A stretch of 61,587 nt of DNA, from IMG/VR virus record IMGVR_UViG_3300043395_002060, positions 1 to 61,587 of that record; one strand, given 5' to 3'. Source of the DNA: a virus. This document shows, in pieces, positions 17,529-24,952 of this stretch (position 1 is the first letter of the stretch; every line of letters begins with the position of its first letter). The notes below the pieces were generated by a model, which made no database searches, was not told where the DNA came from, and saw only the letters and a program-made list of their open reading frames with translations. The translations under genes and the position numbers were made by a program.

Positions 17529-18031
17529 TAAATGATTGATTTAGTCATATTTAAATTTTCTTCTCTTAAAAATAACACCATCGATAATCTTTCGCCTGAT
17601 ATTAATTTTGTAACTTCATGCGGTGTTGTTGGATTTATAATTGATAATGAACCTTGTTCTCTCGACGCAATTTCTTTACCAACTATTAAATCACCGCCTT
17701 CATATTCATTTGAATCACTTAATTGAATTAAATATGTTTTATAGATTATATCAACTCCATACTTTGAAAAATCAGTATGTCGTGCTAAATTATCACCCTT
17801 TTGATAACGCATAAATTTAACCAATGGGATTGATTTAACACCCCATTGGTTTAACTTATTTTCTAAAAATTTGATTAATTCTTCGTTTTTAGTCGAAGTA
17901 TATTTGGCAGATGAATTACTAAATTTTAATTTTACACCACCATAATTCTGAACATCATCCGATGATTCTTCCAAATCGATATTATAAAATCCCTTAATAT
18001 ACTCACACTCATCTTTAGTGAATACAACCAT
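17528..18031 (-). CDS. 2-oxoglutarate/Fe(II) dioxygenase (prolyl-4-hydroxylase type)
   Basis: 167 residues. The iron ligands are H85-x-D87 (ARHTDFS) and H138 (TPHEV), and R148 (SGERLSM) would bind 2-oxoglutarate; the jelly-roll strands include SNEYEGGDLIVG and GSLSIINP. Such enzymes hydroxylate Pro, Lys or other side chains, or nucleic acid bases. In this operon with SET and glycosyltransferase genes, hydroxylation that creates an acceptor for a sugar is an attractive idea, as in collagen-type Lys modification, but it is inference. The last residues are MTKSII. Confidence 0.85.
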   Translation of the reverse strand: MVVFTKDECEYIKGFYNIDLEESSDDVQNYGGVKLKFSNSSAKYTSTKNEELIKFLENKLNQWGVKSIPLVKFMRYQKGDNLARHTDFSKYGVDIIYKTYLIQLSDSNEYEGGDLIVGKEIASREQGSLSIINPTTPHEVTKLISGERLSMVLFLREENLNMTKSII

Positions 18032-18046
18032 AACCTATTTGTTTAA

Positions 18047-18184
18047 TTACATATGCTTTGCCTTAAAGTAAGCAATGAAATTAGAAACAATTTCTGAAAT
18101 CTTTTGCTTTTGTGTTGCGGTTGTTGCCGTTACACCCTTATTAGCCAAATCAGCTTTTGTAAAAGTTTTATATACGTTTGCCAT
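18047..18184 (-). CDS. Small hypothetical protein beside the Hint protein
   Basis: 45 residues (MANVYKTFTKADLANKGVTA...), basic, Thr/Ala-rich, probably one or two helices. It starts seven bases after the stop of the 754-residue Hint protein and may be translated with it. No family recognised. Confidence 0.65.
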   Translation of the reverse strand: MANVYKTFTKADLANKGVTATTATQKQKISEIVSNFIAYFKAKHM

Positions 18185-18191
18185 TTTAAAA

Positions 18192-20456
18192 TTATTTATT
18201 ATGAACTAATATTCCGTTTGCGTAAAAATTATGGTTATCTTCAACAGTAAAGATATATGTTTGAGTATCCCCTAAATCCATTTCAACAATATCTTTAATA
18301 GCCGTTTGTGATTTTGATTCATTTACAAATACTAAATCACCTACTTTTATTTGTCTAACATCTTTTCCAATATTATATCTACTATTTGTTAAGAATGGAG
18401 CGTAAGATGCTAATTCACCATTTCCACCTGCTACAAAGAATGGGTGGTCATATGTACATATAATTTCAGTTTGATTAGCAAATACATATTTAACCATATC
18501 ATCATGTATTGGAGTTTTTACACCAACAACTTTTTTAGATTCGTTTTCTATTCCGTTAAATGATAATACTTCATCACCAATAACAACATCTTCAATATTC
18601 TTTTCAGAACCATCTGCCATTGTTACTTTAGTTCCGGCTACAAAACAAGAACCTCCACCATATTTAAAATTATGAACCAATATACCTTCTGCAAAATATG
18701 TGTGATTATCTTTAACATCTAAAATGTGATACACTTCCACTTCACCACTCAAATCTTGTCTATCTACAATTACTGATTCTGATTTATCTTTCTTAATTAC
18801 AATATCGCCTTTTAAGATATCTTGCGCTGCTACCCAACCTTTTCCTTTGATATAGAATTTATGTAAAGGAGTTGATTTAACAACTGAACCATCACCTGTT
18901 TCTAATTGAATTAATAAGAATTCTTTTTTCTTTAAAATATTTCCAATAGAACCTTCTGCTAAAACACCTGTTTTTTCGTTGTAAGTTAATAACTTATCAT
19001 CGGTTGTTAAATCTTCAATGTTCTTTTCAGTACCATCTGCTAAAGTAATTTTAGTTCCAGCTGGGAAACAGTTGTGTGTTACAATTTTAACACTTAATTC
19101 ACCATTATATAAGAAGTAAGTATCACTTGATTCAACGTCAATAATGTGAGTATGATAATCTCCATCTAAAATTTCACCAATTACCGATTGGATTTCGACT
19201 ACACCACCATTCAAATTGATAAGTTTGTGTTTGGTTTCATCTATTTCAGAAATAGTTTCGTATCTTAATACATCTTTTTCAATATCATAAATCAATAAGT
19301 GTGCTCCACCCGATGCTCTAAAATCAGAGCCATCTACCATTGTTATGTGAAATATAGTATTATTTGATAATTCTTGCTGAATATTATTTACAACAACTGA
19401 AGATGTTTCATATGAACCTGATGGTAAATCAGAACCACCAAAAGACCATTGCATGAATTCCGAAACAACATCAGTATCAGGCGCACCTTCTATAAAATAA
19501 GATTTCAAAGATGTACCAACCGATGCACTACATATTAATACAGGCGTACCATCTTCTTTAACGATTGATTCCTCTTCAAAAATACCACCCCAGTTATTAA
19601 CAGTTGCAAATTTAGGATAATTAGTTGTTAATTCATAATAATGTTTAATATTTGATTGATTAACAAATTGCTCATCATTAAATTCGATAGATGTTGGTTT
19701 TTCAAATAATCCTTCATTTATAAAGCTACCAAATGTAATTACATCCAAATTAGAACCATAAATAGCATTTACAGAACGAATACTTTTAACTTTAGTATCG
19801 GCAGGATTTTCATAAAACTTTATCAACAAATTATTTTCGGGAAAAGATGCCTTTAAACCATCATATCTCGATACTTCGGATAAATTTGAATATCCTATTT
19901 TGACAAATTTAATAGAACTATTAACGTTTGCGTTTAAATCTTTAACAGCCACATCCGGCATTGTAGATGAATTAAATTCTAATGGTAATATATCAGTAAC
20001 ACCCGTTACAGATGATGAAACATAGTATTCAACAATTGAACCGCTATCTCCATTTGAATTAAATAAATCTAAAGGAGCTAATTTATTTTTTGCATATTCC
20101 GAATCAAAAATAGCTGATTCATCATAAGCCAATCTTAAAATAAATTTATTATCCGAATCAGCAATAGTATTTGGATATATAGTTGTATCTTCTTCTAAAT
20201 GATTTTGAAAAAGAGTTATAAACGATGCATTATCTGCTATACTTTGAGATAAAGCATTTATAAATCCACTTTGAAATGATTTAGATATAGTATGTACTTC
20301 GGTTATAGAATTTTGATTCAATACATCAATAAACGATGTAAAATCTAAATTAGTTAAACCACCCGGCGCTATAGCTGTATCGGTATTTATTTCCATTAAA
20401 CGAAGATTTCCATTAACATCTTCGATGAAATCCATTGAAAAAAGAGTTCCTTTCAT
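18192..20456 (-). CDS. Large protein with tandem C-terminal Hint (intein-like) domains
   Basis: 754 residues. Residues 463-596 are one Hint domain: CFPAGTKITLADGTEKN at its start, the TPLH motif (529-532) and YHILDVKDNHTYFAEG ending in VHN-F. Residues 604-753 are a second: CFVAGTKVTMADGSEKN, TYDH (668-671), ending in VHN-K at the protein C-terminus. Residues about 343-462 look like a third, degenerate Hint: DGSDFRASGGAH aligns with the TPLH region and HIIDVESSDTYFLYNG leads to THN, directly before Cys463. The +1 residues (Phe, Lys) are not splicing nucleophiles, so cleavage or ligation as in bacterial intein-like domains is more likely than classic splicing. The N-terminus (FSMDFIEDVNGNLRLMEINT) resembles the end of an ATP-grasp site. 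The rest is unrecognised and may be structural. Confidence 0.85.
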   Translation of the reverse strand: MKGTLFSMDFIEDVNGNLRLMEINTDTAIAPGGLTNLDFTSFIDVLNQNSITEVHTISKSFQSGFINALSQSIADNASFITLFQNHLEEDTTIYPNTIADSDNKFILRLAYDESAIFDSEYAKNKLAPLDLFNSNGDSGSIVEYYVSSSVTGVTDILPLEFNSSTMPDVAVKDLNANVNSSIKFVKIGYSNLSEVSRYDGLKASFPENNLLIKFYENPADTKVKSIRSVNAIYGSNLDVITFGSFINEGLFEKPTSIEFNDEQFVNQSNIKHYYELTTNYPKFATVNNWGGIFEEESIVKEDGTPVLICSASVGTSLKSYFIEGAPDTDVVSEFMQWSFGGSDLPSGSYETSSVVVNNIQQELSNNTIFHITMVDGSDFRASGGAHLLIYDIEKDVLRYETISEIDETKHKLINLNGGVVEIQSVIGEILDGDYHTHIIDVESSDTYFLYNGELSVKIVTHNCFPAGTKITLADGTEKNIEDLTTDDKLLTYNEKTGVLAEGSIGNILKKKEFLLIQLETGDGSVVKSTPLHKFYIKGKGWVAAQDILKGDIVIKKDKSESVIVDRQDLSGEVEVYHILDVKDNHTYFAEGILVHNFKYGGGSCFVAGTKVTMADGSEKNIEDVVIGDEVLSFNGIENESKKVVGVKTPIHDDMVKYVFANQTEIICTYDHPFFVAGGNGELASYAPFLTNSRYNIGKDVRQIKVGDLVFVNESKSQTAIKDIVEMDLGDTQTYIFTVEDNHNFYANGILVHNK

Positions 20457-20516
20457 ATTTTATTGTTTGAATTATTTCTTATATAAATATGTGTTTTTGA
20501 TTTTAAACTACCATAT

Positions 20517-20747
20517 TTATTCTACTTTATCCCACTTCTTTAAATCACACGTTCCTTTTTTTGGTGTAAATATTTTCTTACCTATCGGACACCCACATTC
20601 ATTACATTTATAAGTAAATACAACGGATTCTACCATAGAATCGCAAGTTGTACATATGGATAATCTTTTTTGAGCAAGTTTATTCTGCTCAAGCGTTGGA
20701 TTGCTCGCTATTTTCCAAGCGGCGTATATTTCTTTTATATCTATCAT
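20517..20747 (-). CDS. Small zinc-ribbon protein
   Basis: 76 residues from MIDIKEIYAAWKIASN. Four-cysteine zinc site: CTTC near the middle and CNECGCPIGKK with a final Cys (GTCDLKKW). An in-frame ATG at 20762 is possible. The gene overlaps the 3' end of the upstream 123-residue gene by 59 bases. Small zinc-ribbon proteins like this occur in many T4-like phages; function unknown. Confidence 0.75.
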   Translation of the reverse strand: MIDIKEIYAAWKIASNPTLEQNKLAQKRLSICTTCDSMVESVVFTYKCNECGCPIGKKIFTPKKGTCDLKKWDKVE

Positions 20748-21060
20748 TTTTCTTCTTTTCAATATATTTCATTATACGAATTATATCTTTACACATTTCA
20801 TACTGCTCCCTATCTATTAGGGTATTCTTTATCCATTCTAAAACTTCGACATATTCTTCTTTAGTAAACATAACATATGCCGGAATTCCTTCGAATCTAA
20901 ACATAATTAGTTCGTTGGCGTTTTTATTTCCCTTAAAATTATCGATTAATGTAATAATTGTTGAAAGGTTATCATTTGATAAATGTACACGATTTACATA
21001 ATCAAACCAATTGAGTCTGATATAGCCCTTTTCTAAAGTTTGTAGGAATTTACTGTTCAT
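20689..21060 (-). CDS. Hypothetical protein with extended 3' overlap
   Basis: 123 residues (MNSKFLQTLEKGYIRLNWFD...), helical second half with a very basic tail (YIEKKKNDRYKRNIRR). Family not recognised. Its last 20 codons overlap the start of the zinc-ribbon gene in another frame. A 9-bp inverted repeat lies just upstream at 21080-21101. Confidence 0.65.
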   Translation of the reverse strand: MNSKFLQTLEKGYIRLNWFDYVNRVHLSNDNLSTIITLIDNFKGNKNANELIMFRFEGIPAYVMFTKEEYVEVLEWIKNTLIDREQYEMCKDIIRIMKYIEKKKNDRYKRNIRRLENSEQSNA

Positions 21061-21079
21061 AACGGAGAGGATAGTATAT

Positions 21080-21101
21080 TAGTATATACATATATATACT
21101 A
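21080..21101. repeat. Operator-like inverted repeat
   Basis: TAGTATATA, four bases, TATATACTA: a perfect 9-bp inverted repeat 20 bases upstream of the 123-residue gene. It could be a regulator-binding site or an RNA hairpin. Confidence 0.5.
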
Positions 21102-21109
21102 AATTAAAA

Positions 21110-21742
21110 TTATCCGATACCCACATATTTTTCCGTTTTTATTTTAGAAATACACCATTGAGCAAAATCACATTGCCCTCTTTCCGACCAATGATAATCC
21201 ATTATTTTATCATTCGTTTCATCGCTTATTCGTTCATATGTTATTTTTGGAATGCCCCAATCATAATCAGACCAAGTTGAATTTATAAAGATATTTGATT
21301 TAAAAGTATGCTTTAATAGATTTATCCAATTTTGAACTTCTTTTTTATAAAGAATATGATTTCTATTAACAAATATCTCATTAATAGTTCTTTCGCTTAT
21401 TTCATTTGGTATCAGATTATCCTTTTGTTTTAATTCGAAACTACCCGGTTGTATCGAAACCCATTTATCCAATCGGTGATTTACTAATCTAAATCTACTT
21501 AATCCACTCCATAAAATAATAACAATATCATTTTCTCCAATGGAATTCACATTTTGACAAACCGATTCAAATATATCAGCATTGGAAAATCCTGCTTTAG
21601 CAAAGTTAAAAGACTTGATTCCTAACTCTTCTGAAATTATTTCTGAATAGGTTTTTGGTATATATCCTTTCCATATGGAATAGGGTGAATTGGTTTTCCA
21701 ATTTTCGCTAAAAGAATCCCCAAATACAAATAATCTTTTCAT
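21110..21742 (-). CDS. SGNH-hydrolase-like protein (second copy)
   Basis: 210 residues from MKRLFVFGDSFSENW. Block I is FGDSFSE with the Ser nucleophile; block II/III is AKAGFSNADIFES; the catalytic D-x-x-H is in MDYHWSERG. It is only distantly related to the protein at 5975-6751. The start at 21742 is preferred because an upstream ATG (21757) would overlap the small upstream gene by 11 bases. Substrate unknown; deacylation of a glycan is a typical SGNH role. Confidence 0.75.
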   Translation of the reverse strand: MKRLFVFGDSFSENWKTNSPYSIWKGYIPKTYSEIISEELGIKSFNFAKAGFSNADIFESVCQNVNSIGENDIVIILWSGLSRFRLVNHRLDKWVSIQPGSFELKQKDNLIPNEISERTINEIFVNRNHILYKKEVQNWINLLKHTFKSNIFINSTWSDYDWGIPKITYERISDETNDKIMDYHWSERGQCDFAQWCISKIKTEKYVGIG

Positions 21743-21746
21743 AGGA

Positions 21747-21836
21747 TTAAATATCATCGAACAACCAAAACATTAATCTAACCCCTAAAATCAGAGCTAT
21801 AATAAATAATCCACATAAGATGATTACCTCTAACAT
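21747..21836 (-). CDS. Very small membrane protein
   Basis: 29 residues (MLEVIILCGLFIIALILGVR...), essentially one membrane helix with a short acidic tail (WLFDDI). Spacing to the SGNH gene is four bases. Function unknown. Confidence 0.5.
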   Translation of the reverse strand: MLEVIILCGLFIIALILGVRLMFWLFDDI

Positions 21837-21837
21837 T

Positions 21838-21856
21838 TGGTGGGGGGTTGGGGGGC
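21838..21856 (+). other. G-tract cluster on the plus strand
   Basis: Two runs of six G with a flanking GG (GGTGGGGGGTTGGGGGG) in an otherwise A+T-rich genome, in the gap between two membrane-protein genes. It could form a G-quadruplex on the plus strand. Confidence 0.5.
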
Positions 21857-21906
21857 CAGTCGTTTTTTAAAGAAATTTTTTTCTTATCTCTATTGATAGA
21901 ACCTAT

Positions 21907-22014
21907 TTATTTTCGTTTTAAGCGATTCCACTTCCAATTGGGATAATATACCATAAATCCCAAAATGAGCAAAATTAACCCCAAAAGAATGAACGGAATC
22001 ATCATTACGCCCAT
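21907..22014 (-). CDS. Small membrane protein
   Basis: 35 residues from MGVMMIPFILLGLILLILGF, one membrane helix and a basic Trp-containing tail (YPNWKWNRLKRK). The longer in-frame stretch upstream overlaps the 88-residue gene and is not used. Function unknown. Confidence 0.55.
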   Translation of the reverse strand: MGVMMIPFILLGLILLILGFMVYYPNWKWNRLKRK

Positions 22015-22034
22015 TATTATGTTAAATAGGAATT

Positions 22035-22301
22035 TTAAAGTGAGTTGTATATACCCACTACCCCTACTATTAACCAAAATACGTTTAATAAAATGTAAGG
22101 TCGGTTGTCTCTTTCCCATGCGCAATAAGTTAAAATGCCGGCATCGATGGTATTCCATATCCACATCCATAAAAATGGAGTATCTTTATTTAAAATAGAT
22201 AGCGTACCAAAAGCAAGAACTCTCATTACCACTCCTATTCCTTCCAATAATTCCAATGTCTTATCGGACTTGATTAATTTTCCTTTAGATTGTTGTTTCA
22301 T
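22035..22301 (-). CDS. Three-helix membrane protein
   Basis: 88 residues. Hydrophobic segments near 20-36, 41-58 and 68-86, with WMWIWNTIDAGILTYCAW and RPYILLNVFWLIVGVVG. The pattern is recognisable from small membrane proteins in other phages, but no function is known. It starts six bases after the 352-residue gene. Confidence 0.7.
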   Translation of the reverse strand: MKQQSKGKLIKSDKTLELLEGIGVVMRVLAFGTLSILNKDTPFLWMWIWNTIDAGILTYCAWERDNRPYILLNVFWLIVGVVGIYNSL

Positions 22302-22307
22302 AAACTA

Positions 22308-23366
22308 TTATTTTTGTTGTACAGCTCCTTTTTGAATTTCTCTAACAAAGTTATCCCATCCTCCCTTTTGTTGAACATAGGATGTAATACCACCCGCTTC
22401 GGAGATTTTCTCATTCAAACTCTTTTGAGTGGTTTTTAGGGCATCGGTTTCTATTTTAAGTGCTTCAGCGGATTTCTTTGCCAATTGTTGTGTTGCTTCC
22501 GTTTGAGCATCTACCGCAATATCTTTAGGGGTTTGTTCTACCACTTTAACTGCGGTTGCGGAATCCGTTATGAATGAATCTACGGATTGTTCCTCATCGA
22601 TAGTTTGAGCAACGACCCTTTCGAATTTCTTAACACCAACGGATGGTGGGGTATCTCCTTTATAGAAAGTATTTTTAATTGCAGTGAAATCGGCATTTAA
22701 TAGATTTAGACGGGAATTGATTTCCTTTAAAAAGGTATCCAATTTCTTTTGGTCAAACTTACCATCTTCTTGCGCAGTAGCAACGTTTATAGGTTCAATC
22801 GAATAAGCCGATGGATTGGCAAGTTTCCAATCCCATATAGCAAATGAATCGCCCCTTTTATCTATCCCATCGGTTAGTGTCCAATCGATTTGGTTAATAA
22901 GGTTAATAGGAACTCCTCCTTCCTTCTCACCTTCGAATAACCACTCAACGGATTCGACACCCGCAAAAGAATTAGTATTCTTCATCTTTTTAGAAGAAGT
23001 AACAAGCCCATTAGTATCTAATGTCAGTATAGGGATAGTCTTACCTATGGTTACTGATTTATCCTTTATAGTGATAGAACCATTAGATAGTATAGAGAAG
23101 TGTGGGTTCTGAAACTCCTTTATAGAATCCAAAGTCTTTTGAGAACATAAGTATTCACCTGAAGATAGGGATACGATAACCGAATCCGTCTTTAATAGGG
23201 GTTTAAGGATATCCTCCGATTGAAACTTACCTAATGGAAACTCCAATGGTTTTATTTCACCTCCCTTATTAGAGTTGGGTGAATCCGCAATAGAACTCAC
23301 CTTAAAGGTCTCTTCTCCTATACTATACCTTTGTGGGTTGTTCGTTATATTTTTCGATGATATCAT
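22308..23366 (-). CDS. Hypothetical 352-residue protein
   Basis: No family recognised. The first ~200 residues look beta-rich with SGEYLCSQKTLDSI and SLSSGEYL-type turns; the last 100 are helical and Ala/Lys/Gln-rich (DAQTEATQQLAKKSAEALKI). It overlaps the upstream 103-residue gene by 44 bases, and no later ATG gives a plausible start before residue 109. It could be a structural protein or a secreted factor without a visible signal; undecided. Confidence 0.7.
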   Translation of the reverse strand: MISSKNITNNPQRYSIGEETFKVSSIADSPNSNKGGEIKPLEFPLGKFQSEDILKPLLKTDSVIVSLSSGEYLCSQKTLDSIKEFQNPHFSILSNGSITIKDKSVTIGKTIPILTLDTNGLVTSSKKMKNTNSFAGVESVEWLFEGEKEGGVPINLINQIDWTLTDGIDKRGDSFAIWDWKLANPSAYSIEPINVATAQEDGKFDQKKLDTFLKEINSRLNLLNADFTAIKNTFYKGDTPPSVGVKKFERVVAQTIDEEQSVDSFITDSATAVKVVEQTPKDIAVDAQTEATQQLAKKSAEALKIETDALKTTQKSLNEKISEAGGITSYVQQKGGWDNFVREIQKGAVQQK

Positions 23367-23634
23367 TAAATGCTTTCTTATATATAGTTACTTCCTTTAT
23401 ATTCTTTCTACTCTTTTGAGATATTCGATAAACCTCTCTTTGGAACTCCTTATACTTACCCTCATCAATCATATACATAATCATTCCATTCATAGCAGAT
23501 TCATCTTTATCCCGTTTATCCCACTTTTCGGTTATTGATACCCCATCTTCTACCCAAGGGCCGAATATATGTGCCACTCCTATTGATGTTCCAAACTCTT
23601 CCGATATCCATTCAAATACTGAATCTCTTAACAT
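23323..23634 (-). CDS. Hypothetical 103-residue protein
   Basis: MLRDSVFEWISEEFGTSIGV..., with an N-terminal W-containing part and a basic helical C-terminus (YRISQKSRKNIKEVTIYKK). Not recognised. A promoter-like sequence lies about 45 bases upstream. Confidence 0.65.
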   Translation of the reverse strand: MLRDSVFEWISEEFGTSIGVAHIFGPWVEDGVSITEKWDKRDKDESAMNGMIMYMIDEGKYKEFQREVYRISQKSRKNIKEVTIYKKAFNDIIEKYNEQPTKV

Positions 23635-23679
23635 ATCTCTCTTTCGTTTAAAAGTTCTCTTATAAATATATACGTTCTA

Positions 23680-23711
23680 CAAAGATACGAAAATTAATTC
23701 ACAATTCCTAA
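23680..23711 (-). promoter_or_regulatory. Promoter-like site with TTAGG -33 variant
   Basis: -7 box TATCTTTG (23680-23687), CG just before it, and TTAGG at the place where TTTGG is expected (20-base spacing). The same TTAGG variant is seen before the tRNA array. Confidence 0.5.
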
Positions 23712-24090
23712 TAGATTTTAAATCGGCTAAGTCCCACTTATAGGGGGTTTAAAGGGGGTTATAGGACGCCTAGTGTATCACACTACTATATAAAAAAGGG
23801 TTTCCACAGCGAAAAAACCGGGCTCGGTATTTAAGCGTACCCGACCCGGCGTGAGCACACGTCCGCTTTCTCGCTTTACGTGAAATTCAGTTGGGGGGGG
23901 GGTCTACCGTTAAGGCATAAGAAAGCCCGTAACTCGCTAAAGCTACGGGCGGATTGTGTTGTAGTTAGATGTTTATCTAATTACTTATTTAACTAACCTT
24001 CTAAATACTATACTATGTTGTTCTTCTTATATACTATATGTTGTTATGTATATACTATACTAGCTGATTTTATTTTTATTAGTGTCCGCA
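23712..24090. other. Non-coding, G+C-rich structured island
   Basis: No gene seen. It holds two G5 runs (TAGGGGGTTTAAAGGGGGTT, 23743-23762), an imperfect hairpin 23818-23849 (CCGGGCTCGG with CCGACCCGG, one bulge), a run of ten G at 23893-23902, a terminator hairpin (23925-23950), and a repetitive TATACTATGTTGTT-like stretch (24006-24062). Its composition is unlike the surrounding DNA. Confidence 0.6.
23917..23950 (-). terminator. Terminator after the 76-residue gene
   Basis: Stem GCCCGTA/TACGGGC (23925-23931 with 23944-23950), followed on the minus strand by TTTCTTA. Confidence 0.65.
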
Positions 24091-24321
24091 CTATGCTTGT
24101 GCAATAGGTGGGTTTAGGATTAGTGATTCCTTTAGATACTCATCTTGCTCAGCTTCAAACGCCTCCGCTTCCTGCTCTATCAGTTTGATTACCTTTAGTG
24201 CGGAACGTAGTTCATTCAAGCGTTTACTGGCTTCCCACTTTGGTTTACCATCTCTCATTGCTCTAATGCGTTTCATAAGGACCGCCTCCGCTTTCTCTAA
24301 TACTACAATTGCTTCATTCAT
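24091..24321 (-). CDS. Small helical hypothetical protein
   Basis: 76 residues, largely one long helix pair (EKAEAVLMKRIRAMRDGKPK, SKRLNELRSALKVIKLIEQ) with an acidic C-terminal half. It begins three bases after the SprT-like gene's stop, so the two form one operon. Function unknown. Confidence 0.7.
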   Translation of the reverse strand: MNEAIVVLEKAEAVLMKRIRAMRDGKPKWEASKRLNELRSALKVIKLIEQEAEAFEAEQDEYLKESLILNPPIAQA

Positions 24322-24324
24322 ATA

Positions 24325-24729
24325 CTATCTATTTAATTTGTGTTTAATACTTGCCCATAGGGTAGGGTAGTGTTCGTTCTCTGCTCTTATCGCTTCCTTC
24401 TCATAGGGGTTATTCCTATACCCAGTCCTAGCTAATGATTCATCATACTTACTCATCGTTTGTAGCTGATGTTGCCATTCGTGTATGATTGTCTTAATGA
24501 ATTCTTTTATGCTAGGGGTATTGTTATAATATACTATAATCTCGTTGTCCCAATACCTATACTCACCCATATCCTCATCCCCTTCCATGCTCTTATAGAA
24601 CGTAACTACTACATCGTACTTCTTTCTACTATTCACTCCCATATTCCTTCTACACCATGTCTCAGCCATTCTGCCGATGCGTAACGCCTCCGCTCTGCTT
24701 GATATAGGTGATTTCAATGTATATTTCAT
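24325..24729 (-). CDS. SprT-like zinc metallopeptidase
   Basis: 134 residues with the zinc motif HEWQH (83-87) in IKTIIHEWQHQLQTM and a downstream acidic segment (NPYEKEAIRAENEH) that could give the third ligand. SprT/Spartan-type folds cleave DNA-bound proteins or act as DNA-associated proteases; small phage versions are common. The assignment to the superfamily is good, the function is inferred. Confidence 0.75.
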   Translation of the reverse strand: MKYTLKSPISSRAEALRIGRMAETWCRRNMGVNSRKKYDVVVTFYKSMEGDEDMGEYRYWDNEIIVYYNNTPSIKEFIKTIIHEWQHQLQTMSKYDESLARTGYRNNPYEKEAIRAENEHYPTLWASIKHKLNR

Positions 24730-24738
24730 TCAAATAGT

Positions 24739-24774
24739 TTTAAAATAAAAAGAGTGGCTGTTCGGTACAGCCAC
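24739..24774 (-). terminator. Terminator after the lipoprotein/tRNA unit
   Basis: Perfect stem GTGGCTG/CAGCCAC (24754-24760 with 24768-24774) followed on the minus strand by TCTTTTTATTTT. Confidence 0.8.
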
Positions 24775-24852
24775 CCTTCAAGTGGTAAACGCTTGTTGTA
24801 AATGTAAATCAATCAATCAATCAGAGAATAACCAAATATACCGAATGCGTTG

Positions 24853-24923
24853 AGCGGTGGGGCAGAATCGAACTACCTCCTTCGACCTGGACGGCCATTG
24901 TGCTACCGGAACACTTCCACCGC
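24853..24923 (-). tRNA. tRNA-Gly(UCC), atypical anticodon loop
   Basis: A 71-base cloverleaf: acceptor GCGGTGG/CCACCGC, D-arm GTG/CAC with GGTAG in the loop, T-arm GGTAG-TTCGATT-CTGCC. Canonical counting puts UCC at 34-36, and U73 with G1-C72, C2-G71 fits glycine identity. Position 33 is G instead of the near-universal U, and the anticodon stem has an A-A mismatch plus two wobbles. No CCA is encoded. A standard tRNA-Gly(UCC) lies at 58903-58974. Confidence 0.7.
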
Positions 24924-24927
24924 TTAT

Positions 24928-24946
24928 AGGGGGCGACCTCACCCCC
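24928..24946 (-). other. G/C hairpin between lipoprotein gene and tRNA
   Basis: GGGGG, eight bases, CCCCC immediately 5' of the tRNA on the minus strand, without a T run. It could be a processing signal. Confidence 0.4.
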
Positions 24947-24952
24947 GTTGGA

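Noticed and set aside
21907-22170. An 87-codon open frame covering the 3' half of the three-helix membrane gene.
   Set aside because: Only its last 35 codons look like a real protein. The first part overlaps the other gene by 136 bases and has no plausible composition.
24006-24062. Repeated TATACTATGTTGTT-like units, considered as a CRISPR or iteron array.
   Set aside because: Units are irregular, short and without constant spacers. It is a simple A+T-rich repetitive stretch.
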